Notes: generated from the sequence alone by a model not told the origin. A stretch of DNA of 64,000 nucleotides from Thalassocella blandensis (GCA_902141825.1 CABFPG010000006.1:62001-126000), one strand, 5' to 3'; shown: positions 36,913 to 45,797, counted from the stretch's first letter. Translations and numbers: made by a program.

Positions 36913-37698
36913 CTATTGCTGAACGAACCCTAACCACCCCATTGAATCCGCATATTTCACCAGCATTAAGCTGCAAATTAACACAACAAGGTAACGTAAA
37001 TATCGAGGGTTGATTTTAAACAGTACATGTGACCCGACCCAGGCGCCAATTAACTGTCCGAGCATCATTGCGGCTCCCACCACCCACAAAACTTTACCGG
37101 CAACAACAAACACCACCAGGGATGCGACATTGGTCGAAAAATTAAGGGATTTAGCAACGGCAGTCGCATTAATAATGCCAAGCCCGCGTAAAGAGACGCC
37201 TGCCATCGTAAAAAATGATCCCGTGCCGGGGCCAAACATTCCATCGTAAATACCAATCCCCGGAACAACAGCATTGCGATAGAGCCGCTCCCCCATGCTG
37301 GCGTCGCCATCGTGTTCACTTGGGGAGGGCGAGACGATGAAATAGATAATAATCACCAGTAGCACGGCTGGAATAACAATTGTCAGGGACTGTGTATCAA
37401 TAAACTGAATGGCAACCGTGCCAATCACAGATCCGATGCATGCTGCCAGCATCAACCACTTTACGTTATCCCACAAAATTCGTTTTTTCTTGAACATCAG
37501 TATCGTTGCAGTTGCTGTCCCGGTACACCCCTGCAGTTTATTGGTTCCCAGAGCGAACAGCGGTGGGACACCAGCTACCATTAGTGCAGGAATAGTAATT
37601 AGCCCTCCACCGCCGGCAAGCGTATCTATTAATCCCGCAATAACGGCGATAAAAAACAAAAACACTATGGCTTCGAAACTCAGTGCAACAATATCCAA
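36913..37698 (-). CDS. TSUP/TauE-SafE family membrane permease
   Basis: 261 residues with about eight membrane helices. The N-terminal AGLIDTLAGGGGLITIPAL (about 21-39) and the repeat-related GIGIYDGMFGPGTGSFF (about 146-162) are the two TSUP family signatures. Family members export or import sulfite, sulfonates or related organosulfur anions; the substrate here is unknown. The start is TTG with AAGGA seven bases upstream. The sequence ALGTNKLQGCTGTATATI is also typical. A sulfur-related role next to two sulfotransferase loci is a tempting but unsupported idea. Confidence 0.88.
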   Translation of the reverse strand: MDIVALSFEAIVFLFFIAVIAGLIDTLAGGGGLITIPALMVAGVPPLFALGTNKLQGCTGTATATILMFKKKRILWDNVKWLMLAACIGSVIGTVAIQFIDTQSLTIVIPAVLLVIIIYFIVSPSPSEHDGDASMGERLYRNAVVPGIGIYDGMFGPGTGSFFTMAGVSLRGLGIINATAVAKSLNFSTNVASLVVFVVAGKVLWVVGAAMMLGQLIGAWVGSHVLFKINPRYLRYLVVLICSLMLVKYADSMGWLGFVQQ

Positions 37699-38511
37699 CA
37701 GTAAATCCTTGATAAGCTAGCGAGGTCGCAGTTAAACAAGCGTCCTCCAGTAAAACAACTATGACAAATATGCCGGTGCAATAAAACCCGCGAGAGTGTA
37801 GCACCCCAGCTATTGCACTGCCGCATAAAAAAAACGGCTTCGTGACTAATCCTGGCCAGCAAACATGCGGGCACAGCCAAATTTTATTACACGCTTAGAA
37901 CAAACCTTTGAAACATAAAAAGCATATTCAAATTTAAATCACGAATTAGACAAAAAGCCACAGGGTAGGCGTTGCAAGACACTAATATTCGTGGCAATTT
38001 TTCTCTGTGGCGCACTGAACATTTAAATTTCGTTTACTTCAGCGACTCACCAACCCCCTTGTTTTGCCTTGTTCCCATGGAGAGCGAAACAATAAGCACC
38101 GATTAACGAGCTTATATTCACTCATTAAATTCATTCCCGGGAAGATATTCGCCCAACCGCTTATTCAGCGACAAAGTGAAAACACACTGTAGATGATGTG
38201 AGCAATTTGACTGGAAGACAGCAATACAAGGCATTGGAGTTTAAAAGGCAAACGATTTCCTCTATGTAGATTAAAACAAGAAGAAATAAAGCGCAGCCAC
38301 GGCTAATACCAAAAATCAGGGAATGCAGTAACCACTAACTTTGGTGGATACAGCGGATTATATAACCGACGATGATCTCCCATGTGGTGACTGTGGTGAC
38401 ATATAAGCCAATGTCAGCGCAGACAGGAGATTTCGCCGAGAAAAATAAAACTGTTTGAGGCTCCCAGCCCAAACTTAGCGCTCATTGTCTTACACACTTT
38501 TAGGAGACTTC
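37699..38511. other. Long intergenic region, no gene seen
   Basis: About 810 bases separate the divergent TSUP and glycoside hydrolase genes. Short open frames exist but lack ribosome binding sites and resemble no protein. No RNA gene, repeat array or clear operator was found. An AGGAG at 38502-38506 is the ribosome binding site of the hydrolase gene. Confidence 0.45.
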
Positions 38512-40107
38512 ATGCCCCAGATCACACATCCTGACTTACGTAGCGTTCGCTGCATACGCCAGATATTAGATAAAACGTTTATCACTCTGTTTCTATTTTT
38601 TGTTTCACTATCGACACAAGCACAAATCGTTGGTGCTAATTATTTTTCCTCTGATGCTTACAATGCGGATCAACAATGGATGGAATATAATTCAGCCGAA
38701 ATTCAACGTGATTTCGGTTACGCGCAACGCATCAATTTAAATGCACTGCGCGTTTTTGGCAGCTATTACGCCTACCAGCAAAACCCGCAAACGTACTACA
38801 ACAATATTCAGGACATGCTCGCCAAAGGGCAGCAACGCGGAATTAAAATTCTCTTTGTTATTTATGAAACGGTGGGCGGAGAAGATACCGATAGCGATAT
38901 ATTACGCTGGAGTAAAGATCCACTACGTGCCGTTGCAATGAAATCTCCAATTTCGGCAGATACCAAAAACGCGGCACGTTGGGAACCGTATCGTCAACAT
39001 GTTCGTTGGTTTATGAATCGCTTTAAAAATGATAATCGACTAATTGGTATAGAAGTATTAAACGAACCACAGAATTATGACATTCCATTTGCACGAGAGA
39101 TGGTAAGAATTGCGGCAAATAACAAAGGGAGTGTGCCTTTATCCGTAGGGACTTTGCCACAGCATACGTTAGAATTTGTTGATGAGGGAGTAGATGTAAT
39201 TCAAATTCATGATAACTTCCCAAAAGGAATTAACGGATCGATTGGGTATCTCGAAAATAAACTTAATCAGGCGCGCAGCGTGAATATGCCACTATGGATA
39301 ACTGAATGGCAACGTACACGTCCCAATGGGCCAAACTGGAACGGTGCGACCAATGTACCTGCCGACGAACGTTATACAGATCTGGCCTCCATGGCTGGAA
39401 TGATTAAAGATTTTTCCCAGCGTCCAGGCGTAGGCGGAGCTTTTTTCTGGAGCCTGATGGTCAAACCCGCCTATCTTGCGGGTCAACGAAAAGCGGGCAC
39501 CATCAATGGTTTATTTTGGCCAGATGGTGCGGTTTGGGACTTAGAAGGTGCGCGAATAATTTCGGGGAACCCGAGCTTGAATTTACCACAACGCAAGCGT
39601 ATTCCATATGAGGTTTTACGTTTCGAAAACAAAGAGCAGGGTTTTTGGTTGCAGACAACGCATTTTCCTGACGGTACAGGCTATGGCAATAATGTACAAG
39701 CGGTGCCTGCTCACTTCACTGGAAATAAAACCAAATGGCGTTTAATCAGGATCGATGGAAGTGAATATTTTCGCCTGGAAAATGTAGCGTATGACTTATG
39801 GCTACAATGCTCTACACTGCGCGATACTACAAATGGCCAACCCAACGCAATGGATGACGGCGATACACTTGCAGTGCGAGCAGTCCCCAAAACTCATACC
39901 GGAGATTTAACACAATGGCGCTGGGTGAAAAGCGGTGATGGCGATTGGCGATTCCGCTTGCAAAATAAAGAAACCGGCTATTTTCTGCAAGTGACACCCT
40001 TAACCGATGTTGACGGCAATGGCTTTGATAGCGGCCTTCAGATACGTGCCGTACCACCAAGTAAAACCGGTAGTTGGACCAGTTTCAGCAGCATCGACGC
40101 GTCATAA
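38512..40107 (+). CDS. Secreted clan-A glycoside hydrolase (GH5-like) with C-terminal trefoil-like domain
   Basis: 531 residues from the ATG at 38512, chosen over an upstream TTG because AGGAG lies six bases before it. The N-terminus has an export signal with a long basic region, hydrophobic FITLFLFFVSLSTQA and cleavage before QIVG. The TIM-barrel catalytic domain (about 45-350) carries IEVLNEPQNYD, the acid/base Glu near residue 186, and LWITEWQRT, the nucleophile Glu near 267, as in clan GH-A. Residues about 370-531 form a beta-trefoil or fascin-like domain of three similar units (GFWLQTTHFPDGTG, DLWLQCSTLRDTTN, GYFLQVTPLTDVDG), each followed by LxVRAVPxxxTGxxTxW. This is probably a carbohydrate-binding part. 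Substrate is uncertain (beta-glucan or mannan most likely). The GH family assignment is by motifs only. Confidence 0.75.
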   Translation: MPQITHPDLRSVRCIRQILDKTFITLFLFFVSLSTQAQIVGANYFSSDAYNADQQWMEYNSAEIQRDFGYAQRINLNALRVFGSYYAYQQNPQTYYNNIQDMLAKGQQRGIKILFVIYETVGGEDTDSDILRWSKDPLRAVAMKSPISADTKNAARWEPYRQHVRWFMNRFKNDNRLIGIEVLNEPQNYDIPFAREMVRIAANNKGSVPLSVGTLPQHTLEFVDEGVDVIQIHDNFPKGINGSIGYLENKLNQARSVNMPLWITEWQRTRPNGPNWNGATNVPADERYTDLASMAGMIKDFSQRPGVGGAFFWSLMVKPAYLAGQRKAGTINGLFWPDGAVWDLEGARIISGNPSLNLPQRKRIPYEVLRFENKEQGFWLQTTHFPDGTGYGNNVQAVPAHFTGNKTKWRLIRIDGSEYFRLENVAYDLWLQCSTLRDTTNGQPNAMDDGDTLAVRAVPKTHTGDLTQWRWVKSGDGDWRFRLQNKETGYFLQVTPLTDVDGNGFDSGLQIRAVPPSKTGSWTSFSSIDAS

Positions 40108-40162
40108 CGCCAACCGATGGAACGCGCGTGCATTTTCGTATGCAAAAAATGCACGCCGTTTA

Positions 40163-41365
40163 TTATTCTTCCGCTCCTGTTTCGGCAGCCTTGAGCAGAG
40201 TATGAACATTAAAAGGGATACGCTTTTTCATGTGCGTAAATGTCATTTTTTTATAGTTTATTTTTTTCCATTTTTGTTCATTAATAAGTGCTATATAAGG
40301 TTTCACATTGTTCTGAGTAACAAACTGTGTCGTATATCGAAGCGTATGGTCCGTCGCGTTAATGTCGTGCCCATGATACATATCGTACAGCGTTACCATT
40401 GCAAGCGCCCCTTCCCATGTATCCCCTCCCATATTCGCAACTAAATACCCCGCACTGACCATCTCCACACCTTTGGGTGTTGAAACCGTTCCACCCACGA
40501 GTACATCTTTTCCTGGTTGTAATTGACGTTTTTGTAACTCATTCACAATGCCCAGAGCAATCTCTTCGCCTATCGACCAAACAACTTGCGTTTGAGGATA
40601 ACGGTCCAGTAAACCATTAATTTGATAACTGGCTTTGGTAAGACTCCAATCAGCGAAAACCAATTGCTGCAGTACGAGCTGTTTATCATTTTCCACGGCC
40701 TGTTTCAGCCCGAGATTATAATCCAGCCCGGCGGATGAATCGCGCGAACCACTTAAGGCCAGCAAATGTATTGGTTTGCCTTGTGAGATATGTTTTTGCG
40801 AATGTGCCATCAGGGTCAACTGCTCTGCCAGCTGCTTTCCCGCATGCACATTATGAGGATGAATGTGACCAGCCCAGTATTTAAACTTTTCCCGCGGTCG
40901 TCCAACACTGTCCACTTCGCTCTCTGGAATATTGGTATTCACGATAAGCGAGTGTACCTTTTTCGCCTCTGCCATTTGCAAAATGCGTTGAGTTGCTCCA
41001 CGTTGATAAATGTAAATTAGATAATGAGGAACCACTTCCTGTTTCAGGATACTCTCCGCCAAATGAGCACTTTGCAGACGATTATCTTTGGCATACACCA
41101 CCGTCAACTCCACATTCAAGGCGTCTGCAGCAACACGCATATAATCTGTGTAGGCATCCCAATATGTACTGCCCTTCTCACTAGGGTTAATAAAAGTGAT
41201 GCGTAGCTTTTCCTCCTCGGCACTACTTACCGGACTGTGCGCGAACAGGATAGTTAAAAGAAGAGCAAGCAAACTATAGCTGCGAATACATTCGCAGCAT
41301 GAACGGAAGCTCCAAGTCCCTTCATAACATGGGACATTCAATGCTTGCTGTAAGCCTCTCCTCAA
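40163..41365 (-). CDS. Periplasmic sugar-type substrate-binding protein (LacI/ribose-binding fold)
   Basis: 400 residues if read from TTG at 41365; the true start is uncertain because no ATG is available before the hydrophobic SYSLLALLLTILFAHSPVSSA export segment. The mature protein is a type 1 periplasmic binding fold: ITFINPSEKGSTYWDAYTDY, a hinge region HLLALSGSRDSSAGLDYNLG and VVWSIGEEIALGIVNEL. It probably binds a sugar or autoinducer-like ligand. No ABC permease or ATPase gene is near. It is about 50% similar to the product of 41737-43011 just upstream, and the two seem to be tandem duplicates. Such orphan binding proteins can serve chemoreceptors or sensor kinases instead of uptake. 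Confidence 0.75.
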   Translation of the reverse strand: MRRGLQQALNVPCYEGTWSFRSCCECIRSYSLLALLLTILFAHSPVSSAEEEKLRITFINPSEKGSTYWDAYTDYMRVAADALNVELTVVYAKDNRLQSAHLAESILKQEVVPHYLIYIYQRGATQRILQMAEAKKVHSLIVNTNIPESEVDSVGRPREKFKYWAGHIHPHNVHAGKQLAEQLTLMAHSQKHISQGKPIHLLALSGSRDSSAGLDYNLGLKQAVENDKQLVLQQLVFADWSLTKASYQINGLLDRYPQTQVVWSIGEEIALGIVNELQKRQLQPGKDVLVGGTVSTPKGVEMVSAGYLVANMGGDTWEGALAMVTLYDMYHGHDINATDHTLRYTTQFVTQNNVKPYIALINEQKWKKINYKKMTFTHMKKRIPFNVHTLLKAAETGAEE

Positions 41366-41499
41366 GTTTCTGTTTCTGAATAACCGAATAATCCTACAGT
41401 ACTCCCTTTTATTGTATTTCGAATCAGATCGAATTGATCCGGAACATCATTTATTTATCACATTCAATATGCTTACGCCGGTGATTGGGTCTGTCTATC

Positions 41500-41590
41500 A
41501 ATTCACACTAGCAATTCACACTACTAATTCACACTACTAATTCACACTACCAATTCACATGAGCAACTCACATGAACAACTCACATAAAA
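41500..41590. repeat. Tandem array, seven copies of a 13-bp unit
   Basis: Seven head-to-tail copies of AATTCACACTACT with drift (final bases AGC, ACT, ACT, ACC, then ATTCACATGAGC and ACTCACATGAAC forms, ending AACTCACATAAAA). Copies 1-4 are almost identical and 5-7 progressively diverge; an eighth decayed copy may follow at 41591. The array fills part of the gap between the two binding-protein genes, in the probable 5' region of the downstream one. No secondary structure or CRISPR-like spacing is present. Confidence 0.9.
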
Positions 41591-41736
41591 AATCCAAATG
41601 AACACTCTACATTAACAGCGTTCATGCGCCGAACTAAACTCATCACTGTGAGTTTAAAATTCGTATTCTCGCGCGTAACAAACTGAAAAACTAAAAACAA
41701 TCTTACTATTCTTTTAATGTTGCACCACTGGCAGCA

Positions 41737-43011
41737 TTATTCCCCCTGAGATCCATCACGTTTAGTGATAGCACGATTGGCAACGCCCATTTCTGCAGCG
41801 TTAATCAGATTGTTCACATTAAACGCTATATTTTCTTGTGTGGGGTTAAGGTAACGCGACATTTTTCGATAATCGACATACTGCCACTTCTGTTGACTAA
41901 TCAAGGCTTTAAAAGGCGCAACATTTTCCTGAGTCACATACTCTGTCGTATATTGCACGGAAAAATCATCATCTGCAAAATCAACTCCATGATGAAAGTC
42001 AAACAACATAACAAGAGCCCTGGCACCTTCCCAGGAATCGCCCCCCATGTTTGCTGTTAACAAGCCTTTTTCAATGGCTTCAACACCTTTGGCGGTGGAA
42101 ACGGTTCCTCCGATAACAATATCCACTCCGGGTTTACGACCAGCCAATATCGCACCATCAATTGCCCCCAGCGCAACATCCTCACCAATAGACCACATAA
42201 TCTGCGTTTGAGGATAGCGTAAAAGCAAACCCTCCGCCTGACGCATTGCTGTACTGTAATACCAGTTTGAAAACACTAACTGCTCCAGTAAAATGGAGTC
42301 ATCCTTTTTTAATGCATTCGCCAGCCCTTTATTAAAATCTATTGCGGCAGTGGAATCACGAGACCCACTGATTGCCAGCAATCGAACATCCTCTCCTGCA
42401 AAACGCTGATTCGCCTCCTGACTTAACTGCGCCGCTAAATGCTCCCCAGCATATTCATTATTCGCATGCAGATGACCAATCCAATACTTGAATAATTCGC
42501 GAGGCTTGCCCACGTCTGACTGTTCAGAATCCGTTACATTTGTGTTCACAATAAAGGATTTGACTTTGTGTTGTTCAGCCATGTTTAAAACTTTTAACGT
42601 TTGTCCATACTGAAAAATATAAACCAGGTAGTCTGGTACCTGCGGCTGTGACAGTAATTTACTCGCCAACTCAGGCGTATGCATTCGGTTACCTTCGGCA
42701 TACTCTACGTGTAAATCGATATGCAAGCTGTCTGCCGCCACGCGCATATACTCAACATATCGATCCCAATAGCGATTGCCGGGGCTTCCCGGATTAATAA
42801 AAGCAACACGAAATGGTTTAATTGGTCTGTGGTCATGCTCCGCTTTATTCAGAACATCTACTTGCTGCAATGACGAATCGACCAAGCCATTAGCAAGGAC
42901 CAGAGACGCCCCACCCAAAGACCAAGCCAGCACCAACGCGACAACAAAAGGCGATACATAAGTCAACGTAGATTTACAGAGTAAATGTTGAGAAAAGGAT
43001 AATTGAAGCAT
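41737..43011 (-). CDS. Periplasmic sugar-type substrate-binding protein, paralogue
   Basis: 424 residues starting at ATG. It has an N-terminal export segment (FVVALVLAWSLGGASLVLA, cleavage near residue 41) and a type 1 periplasmic binding fold: RVAFINPGSPGNRYWDRYVE, YLVYIFQYGQTLKVLNMAEQ, RLLAISGSRDSTAAIDFNKG, IMWSIGEDVALGAIDGAI and VIGGTVSTAKGVEAIEKG. Each segment has a direct counterpart in the 40163-41365 protein. The ligand is unknown. No transporter genes adjoin it. The pair lies in the same orientation with a 371-base gap holding a tandem repeat array. Confidence 0.78.
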   Translation of the reverse strand: MLQLSFSQHLLCKSTLTYVSPFVVALVLAWSLGGASLVLANGLVDSSLQQVDVLNKAEHDHRPIKPFRVAFINPGSPGNRYWDRYVEYMRVAADSLHIDLHVEYAEGNRMHTPELASKLLSQPQVPDYLVYIFQYGQTLKVLNMAEQHKVKSFIVNTNVTDSEQSDVGKPRELFKYWIGHLHANNEYAGEHLAAQLSQEANQRFAGEDVRLLAISGSRDSTAAIDFNKGLANALKKDDSILLEQLVFSNWYYSTAMRQAEGLLLRYPQTQIMWSIGEDVALGAIDGAILAGRKPGVDIVIGGTVSTAKGVEAIEKGLLTANMGGDSWEGARALVMLFDFHHGVDFADDDFSVQYTTEYVTQENVAPFKALISQQKWQYVDYRKMSRYLNPTQENIAFNVNNLINAAEMGVANRAITKRDGSQGE

Positions 43012-43621
43012 GGCGTAACCAGGCTGTGAGCATTAATTTTTCGTAATATGTACTTGGTACAGTTACACAATGTGATAACCGTGTTTCTGATAACCCATGT
43101 TTTTAACTATAGCTCAGCCGGATACAAGTACCCACTTTATACACGCGGATTTATTGTTCTACCGCAAGTTTTTGTCTAAAACTCCTTATTTTTATATTTG
43201 AGTATGTAATCACAGGGAAATAGCGGGAACGTTTTAAGCTTATTGAACAAACAGAGGTGGGTTAACATTATGTTTAGCTATAGATACTGAATTTTTTATG
43301 CAAACCTTTTGGCGGTCGAAGAATTTCTTTACTTCCTTATTTCTATTTTTTCCTTCTTCTTTGCTCCCACCCTACTCCCTACTCCCCACTACCTAACCCC
43401 CATTTCCCACTTCCGCCTTCCTTCTTAGCCCTAAGTTCCAATATCAATTTACTTCCGTTTCTATATGCGTTTGTTTGCTTTTTTATTGCATAAATCTAGT
43501 TTTTTTAAAATTTTAATAACGGTAATAGTGGCGTGAGCTTTTCGAATAACATGTCTTCATAACATGCGTCGTAGCCTTAACTGGCTTTCTCGGCATGTAA
43601 CATGAGTACTTTATCTTAATC
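43012..43621. other. Intergenic region with C-rich tract
   Basis: No gene is seen in these 610 bases. A pyrimidine/C-rich stretch (about 43370-43430, with repeated CTACTCC and CCCACTACC-like units) is the only compositional anomaly; the rest is AT-rich. Confidence 0.4.
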
Positions 43622-44089
43622 TTACTTTGATGGTTCAACAGAAAACTGTTCTATCATTCTTTGTTTTTCATCGCCATATAGGGTATGCGTAAAGCCACAC
43701 ATTGTATGTTTCGTAAATTTAGCATCACTTTTACCACAGACAATATACTCCTCGCCTACTTGCATAAAGGTATCGCAAGACGTTCCGCTTCGGGTATTGA
43801 TAACTCCTTTAACATCGGCAGGATTACCTTTAAAAATATGCGTTGGTAAAGAAAAAGTACCCGTCACTTGTGTCACAGGCCCATCTTTTTTATCCAGGTT
43901 TATGTTTTCTAATGTCGCAATAAACAGGTGATCGCAACGTGCCAGGTACTGCGAAGGCTCTTTCGCTAAGCAGCTGCAAGCCCAGGATGTCGGAGAAACT
44001 AAAAGAGGAACAAGAAAGCTGAGCATCATACTAATGCAACGCAAGCGCATACGGAGAGGGAAGATCAAACATTTGGAGAGTTTATGCAT
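43622..44089 (-). CDS. Small exported cysteine-rich protein (TIMP/netrin-like fold suspected)
   Basis: 155 residues. A long signal region (basic MRLRC, hydrophobic MMLSFLVPLLVSPTSWA) ends just before a CSCLAKEP sequence. A mature protein starting with Cys-x-Cys and containing further Cys (RCDHLF, GTSCDTF, YIVCG, MCGFTHTL) matches the pattern of bacterial TIMP/NTR-like domains, though the exact family is not certain. An IxATLENI beta-strand and later GEEYIVCGKS support a small OB-like barrel. The ribosome binding site AGGTGA, six bases before ATG, is part of a triplicated 16-bp repeat. No linked neighbours are evident. Confidence 0.6.
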   Translation of the reverse strand: MHKLSKCLIFPLRMRLRCISMMLSFLVPLLVSPTSWACSCLAKEPSQYLARCDHLFIATLENINLDKKDGPVTQVTGTFSLPTHIFKGNPADVKGVINTRSGTSCDTFMQVGEEYIVCGKSDAKFTKHTMCGFTHTLYGDEKQRMIEQFSVEPSK

Positions 44090-44137
44090 AGTTCACCTGA
44101 AAGATAGATCACCTGAAAGATAGTTCACCTGAAAGAA
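44090..44137 (-). repeat. Three tandem 16-bp repeats, each with a Shine-Dalgarno sequence
   Basis: On the minus strand the unit is ATCTTTCAGGTGAACT (second copy GATCT at the end; the most distal copy begins TTCTTTC). The copies run directly into the ATG at 44089. The copy next to ATG places AGGTGA as ribosome binding site; the other two are extra copies of the same site 16 and 32 bases further upstream. Confidence 0.9.
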
Positions 44138-44257
44138 TGTATTGGTTTATGTGAAGACTTCATTAATCAAAAATCAATGTCAATTATTGCATTCACTATG
44201 CCGGCTTATTATAAGCATTTAGGAAAAGCAATATTTAAAAAGAAAGCGTGACCATTT

Positions 44258-44512
44258 TTATTGCCGAGCCTGAAAAATCCAATACGCAATCGACGCGAGT
44301 ATTGCCACCAACATCAGCAGAAAATTTTTTCCCGGGGTCACCATGACACGGGCTGAATATACTTGCGGATGCCGATCAATATAATCGTCGACGATCGCTT
44401 TCGCCTCTTTCAATCCCAGGTTTCGGTGTTCACGCACACGCTTAATGGCCTCCACTTTACGACCATCTCGCAACGCTTGAATGGCTTCAGGTTCAAGTTC
44501 AGGAGGTTTCAT
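44258..44512 (-). CDS. Small membrane protein with ribosomal L7/L12 C-terminal-like domain
   Basis: 84 residues. Residues about 9-48 (EAIQALRDGRKVEAIKRVRE then GLKEAKAIVDDYI) look like the helix-turn-helix-rich L7/L12 C-terminal domain found in many small bacterial proteins. A single membrane helix FLLMLVAILASIAYWIF (about 64-80) follows near the C-terminus. No enzymatic motif is present. The ATG lies inside the end of the upstream pyridoxamine-phosphate-oxidase-like gene (14-base overlap), so both are translated from one mRNA. The function is unknown. Confidence 0.7.
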   Translation of the reverse strand: MKPPELEPEAIQALRDGRKVEAIKRVREHRNLGLKEAKAIVDDYIDRHPQVYSARVMVTPGKNFLLMLVAILASIAYWIFQARQ

Positions 44513-45071
44513 TGTGACGGTCGTCGTTTGCAGGGAAAATTTGCGTAGGTAACCCGTCTAAACTGAACTGATTTTTCTGTTGCCAGTACTCTTCTATTTT
44601 TTCAGGACCTTTTTTTTCGGCCCATTCAATTAATTGATCTCGCTCCCCCTGATAAGAAAAAAACGGAACGCTCATTCCACAGGACTGCTGAACATAATCA
44701 ATATTGACATCAAATATCTGTCGCGCACCCGGTAATAAAGTAAAATGTGAAGACAAAGTAGCCCAGGCTTCATCATATCGATGAACGACTTTTGCTTGAC
44801 CATATAAGCGAAGAATAAGAGGGTTCCCTTCAAACGCGGCAAACATAATCGTCATGCGCGGTGATACTTGAACATGGGCTGCGGTTTCATTGCCACTGCC
44901 AGTGACATTCAGCCAAATAACCCGATTAGGAGATAACACTTTCAAGGTATCCATCCCTTTGGGTGAAACATTTACCCGGCTATCTGCTGCCGCAGTGGCC
45001 ACAAAAAAAAGTTTTTGCTGTTGAATAAACACTTGGTGTTTATCCGAGATTTCTGTGAATTGCTTTCCCAT
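44499..45071 (-). CDS. Pyridoxamine 5'-phosphate oxidase family flavoprotein
   Basis: 190 residues with the split-barrel FMN-binding fold. Residues 10-60 contain HQVFIQQQKLFFVATAAADS followed by RVNVSPKGMDTLKVLS, and the next strands are RVIWLNVTGSGNETAAHV, RMTIMFAAFEGNPLILRLYG and AKVVHRYDE, a typical arrangement of this family. The C-terminal part YVQQSCGMSVPFFSYQGERD is characteristic of the subgroup usually annotated as pyridoxamine 5'-phosphate oxidase family protein. It is likely cytoplasmic; the true substrate is not pyridoxamine phosphate by necessity. It overlaps the downstream 84-residue protein gene. Confidence 0.85.
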   Translation of the reverse strand: MGKQFTEISDKHQVFIQQQKLFFVATAAADSRVNVSPKGMDTLKVLSPNRVIWLNVTGSGNETAAHVQVSPRMTIMFAAFEGNPLILRLYGQAKVVHRYDEAWATLSSHFTLLPGARQIFDVNIDYVQQSCGMSVPFFSYQGERDQLIEWAEKKGPEKIEEYWQQKNQFSLDGLPTQIFPANDDRHNETS

Positions 45072-45128
45072 TGGCTGACCTTGCTAGTTGGCGACACGCG
45101 CTTTTAGTTTCAGATGTATCTCAACGCG

Positions 45129-45455
45129 CTAAATACCAACATACATCAGACTGACGAAAAAACCAACAACAAGCAAAATAACTCCGATAATAAAAAGATA
45201 CTTCGCGGTTAATGCCTGGCGGTATGCCTGCTCACCAAGATCAAACACCTCATCACTGTCCACCAGCGTGTATCCACGAGCTAATACCCAGCTAAACACG
45301 GCAATGGTTTTGCTGGTAAACATATGCCCGTGCGGATTACCCAATTGCTGCCACATTCCTTCATCGTGTTTTTTAAGGGAAAGGCAAAGCTCGGGAAAAC
45401 TTATCAACAGCCCTCCCAGCATGACCAATAAACATCCCACCAACAATAAAGACAT
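45129..45455 (-). CDS. Small two-helix membrane protein of unknown function
   Basis: 108 residues from the ATG at 45455, chosen because AAGGAAGGG stands just before it; an upstream in-frame TTG at 45497 has no such site. Two membrane helices (about 2-24, LLLVGCLLVMLGGLLIS, and about 80-104, YLFIIGVILLVVGFFVSLMY) flank a soluble loop with KHDEGMWQQLGNPHGHMFTS. No family is recognised. It is on the same strand as the pyridoxamine-phosphate-oxidase-like gene, 57 bases before it, so cotranscription is possible. Confidence 0.6.
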   Translation of the reverse strand: MSLLLVGCLLVMLGGLLISFPELCLSLKKHDEGMWQQLGNPHGHMFTSKTIAVFSWVLARGYTLVDSDEVFDLGEQAYRQALTAKYLFIIGVILLVVGFFVSLMYVGI

Positions 45456-45591
45456 AAACCCTTCCTTTATTTTTCTCCAACTCTCACTTGACCACAATCA
45501 AAGCGTAATATTGCTCACAAAGCAACAAATTGTCCATCTTTTAGCCACCCAGTTTCACGCTCTTGTCTATGCTTTGACGTCCCAACAAGGC

Positions 45592-45672
45592 ACCTTTTAC
45601 TTCAGGTCTTTTCATCAGACCTTTTACTTCAAACCTATTCTTCAGGCCTTTTACGATAAGCCATTCACCTAG
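45592..45672. repeat. Degenerate 27-bp tandem repeat, three copies
   Basis: Three head-to-tail 27-base units start ACCTTTTACTTCA, ACCTTTTACTTCA and GCCTTTTACGATA and end TCATCAG, TCTTCAG and CACCTAG. Copies 1 and 2 match in most positions; copy 3 is more diverged. Confidence 0.7.
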
Positions 45673-45729
45673 CCCATTCACTTAGTACATTCACGAGAAA
45701 CCACAGACTCGACAACCATTCACAGACAC

Positions 45730-45797
45730 CCCCGATATCACAAACGCCCCGATATCACAAACGCCCCAATATCATAGACACTCCCGATATGCTTTGG
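45730..45797. repeat. 17-bp tandem repeat, three to four copies
   Basis: CCCCGATATCACAAACG occurs twice without change (45730-45746 and 45747-45763), then as CCCCAATATCATAGACA and a decayed fourth copy CTCCCGATATGCTTTGG. Confidence 0.85.

Noticed and set aside
40007-40444. 145-codon plus-strand frame overlapping the ends of the GH5-like and binding-protein genes
   Set aside because: It overlaps two well-supported genes, one of them antisense, and its product is rich in Arg, His and Cys without domain features.
41500-41590. Possible CRISPR array
   Set aside because: The 13-bp units are directly adjacent with no spacers and no cas genes are nearby.
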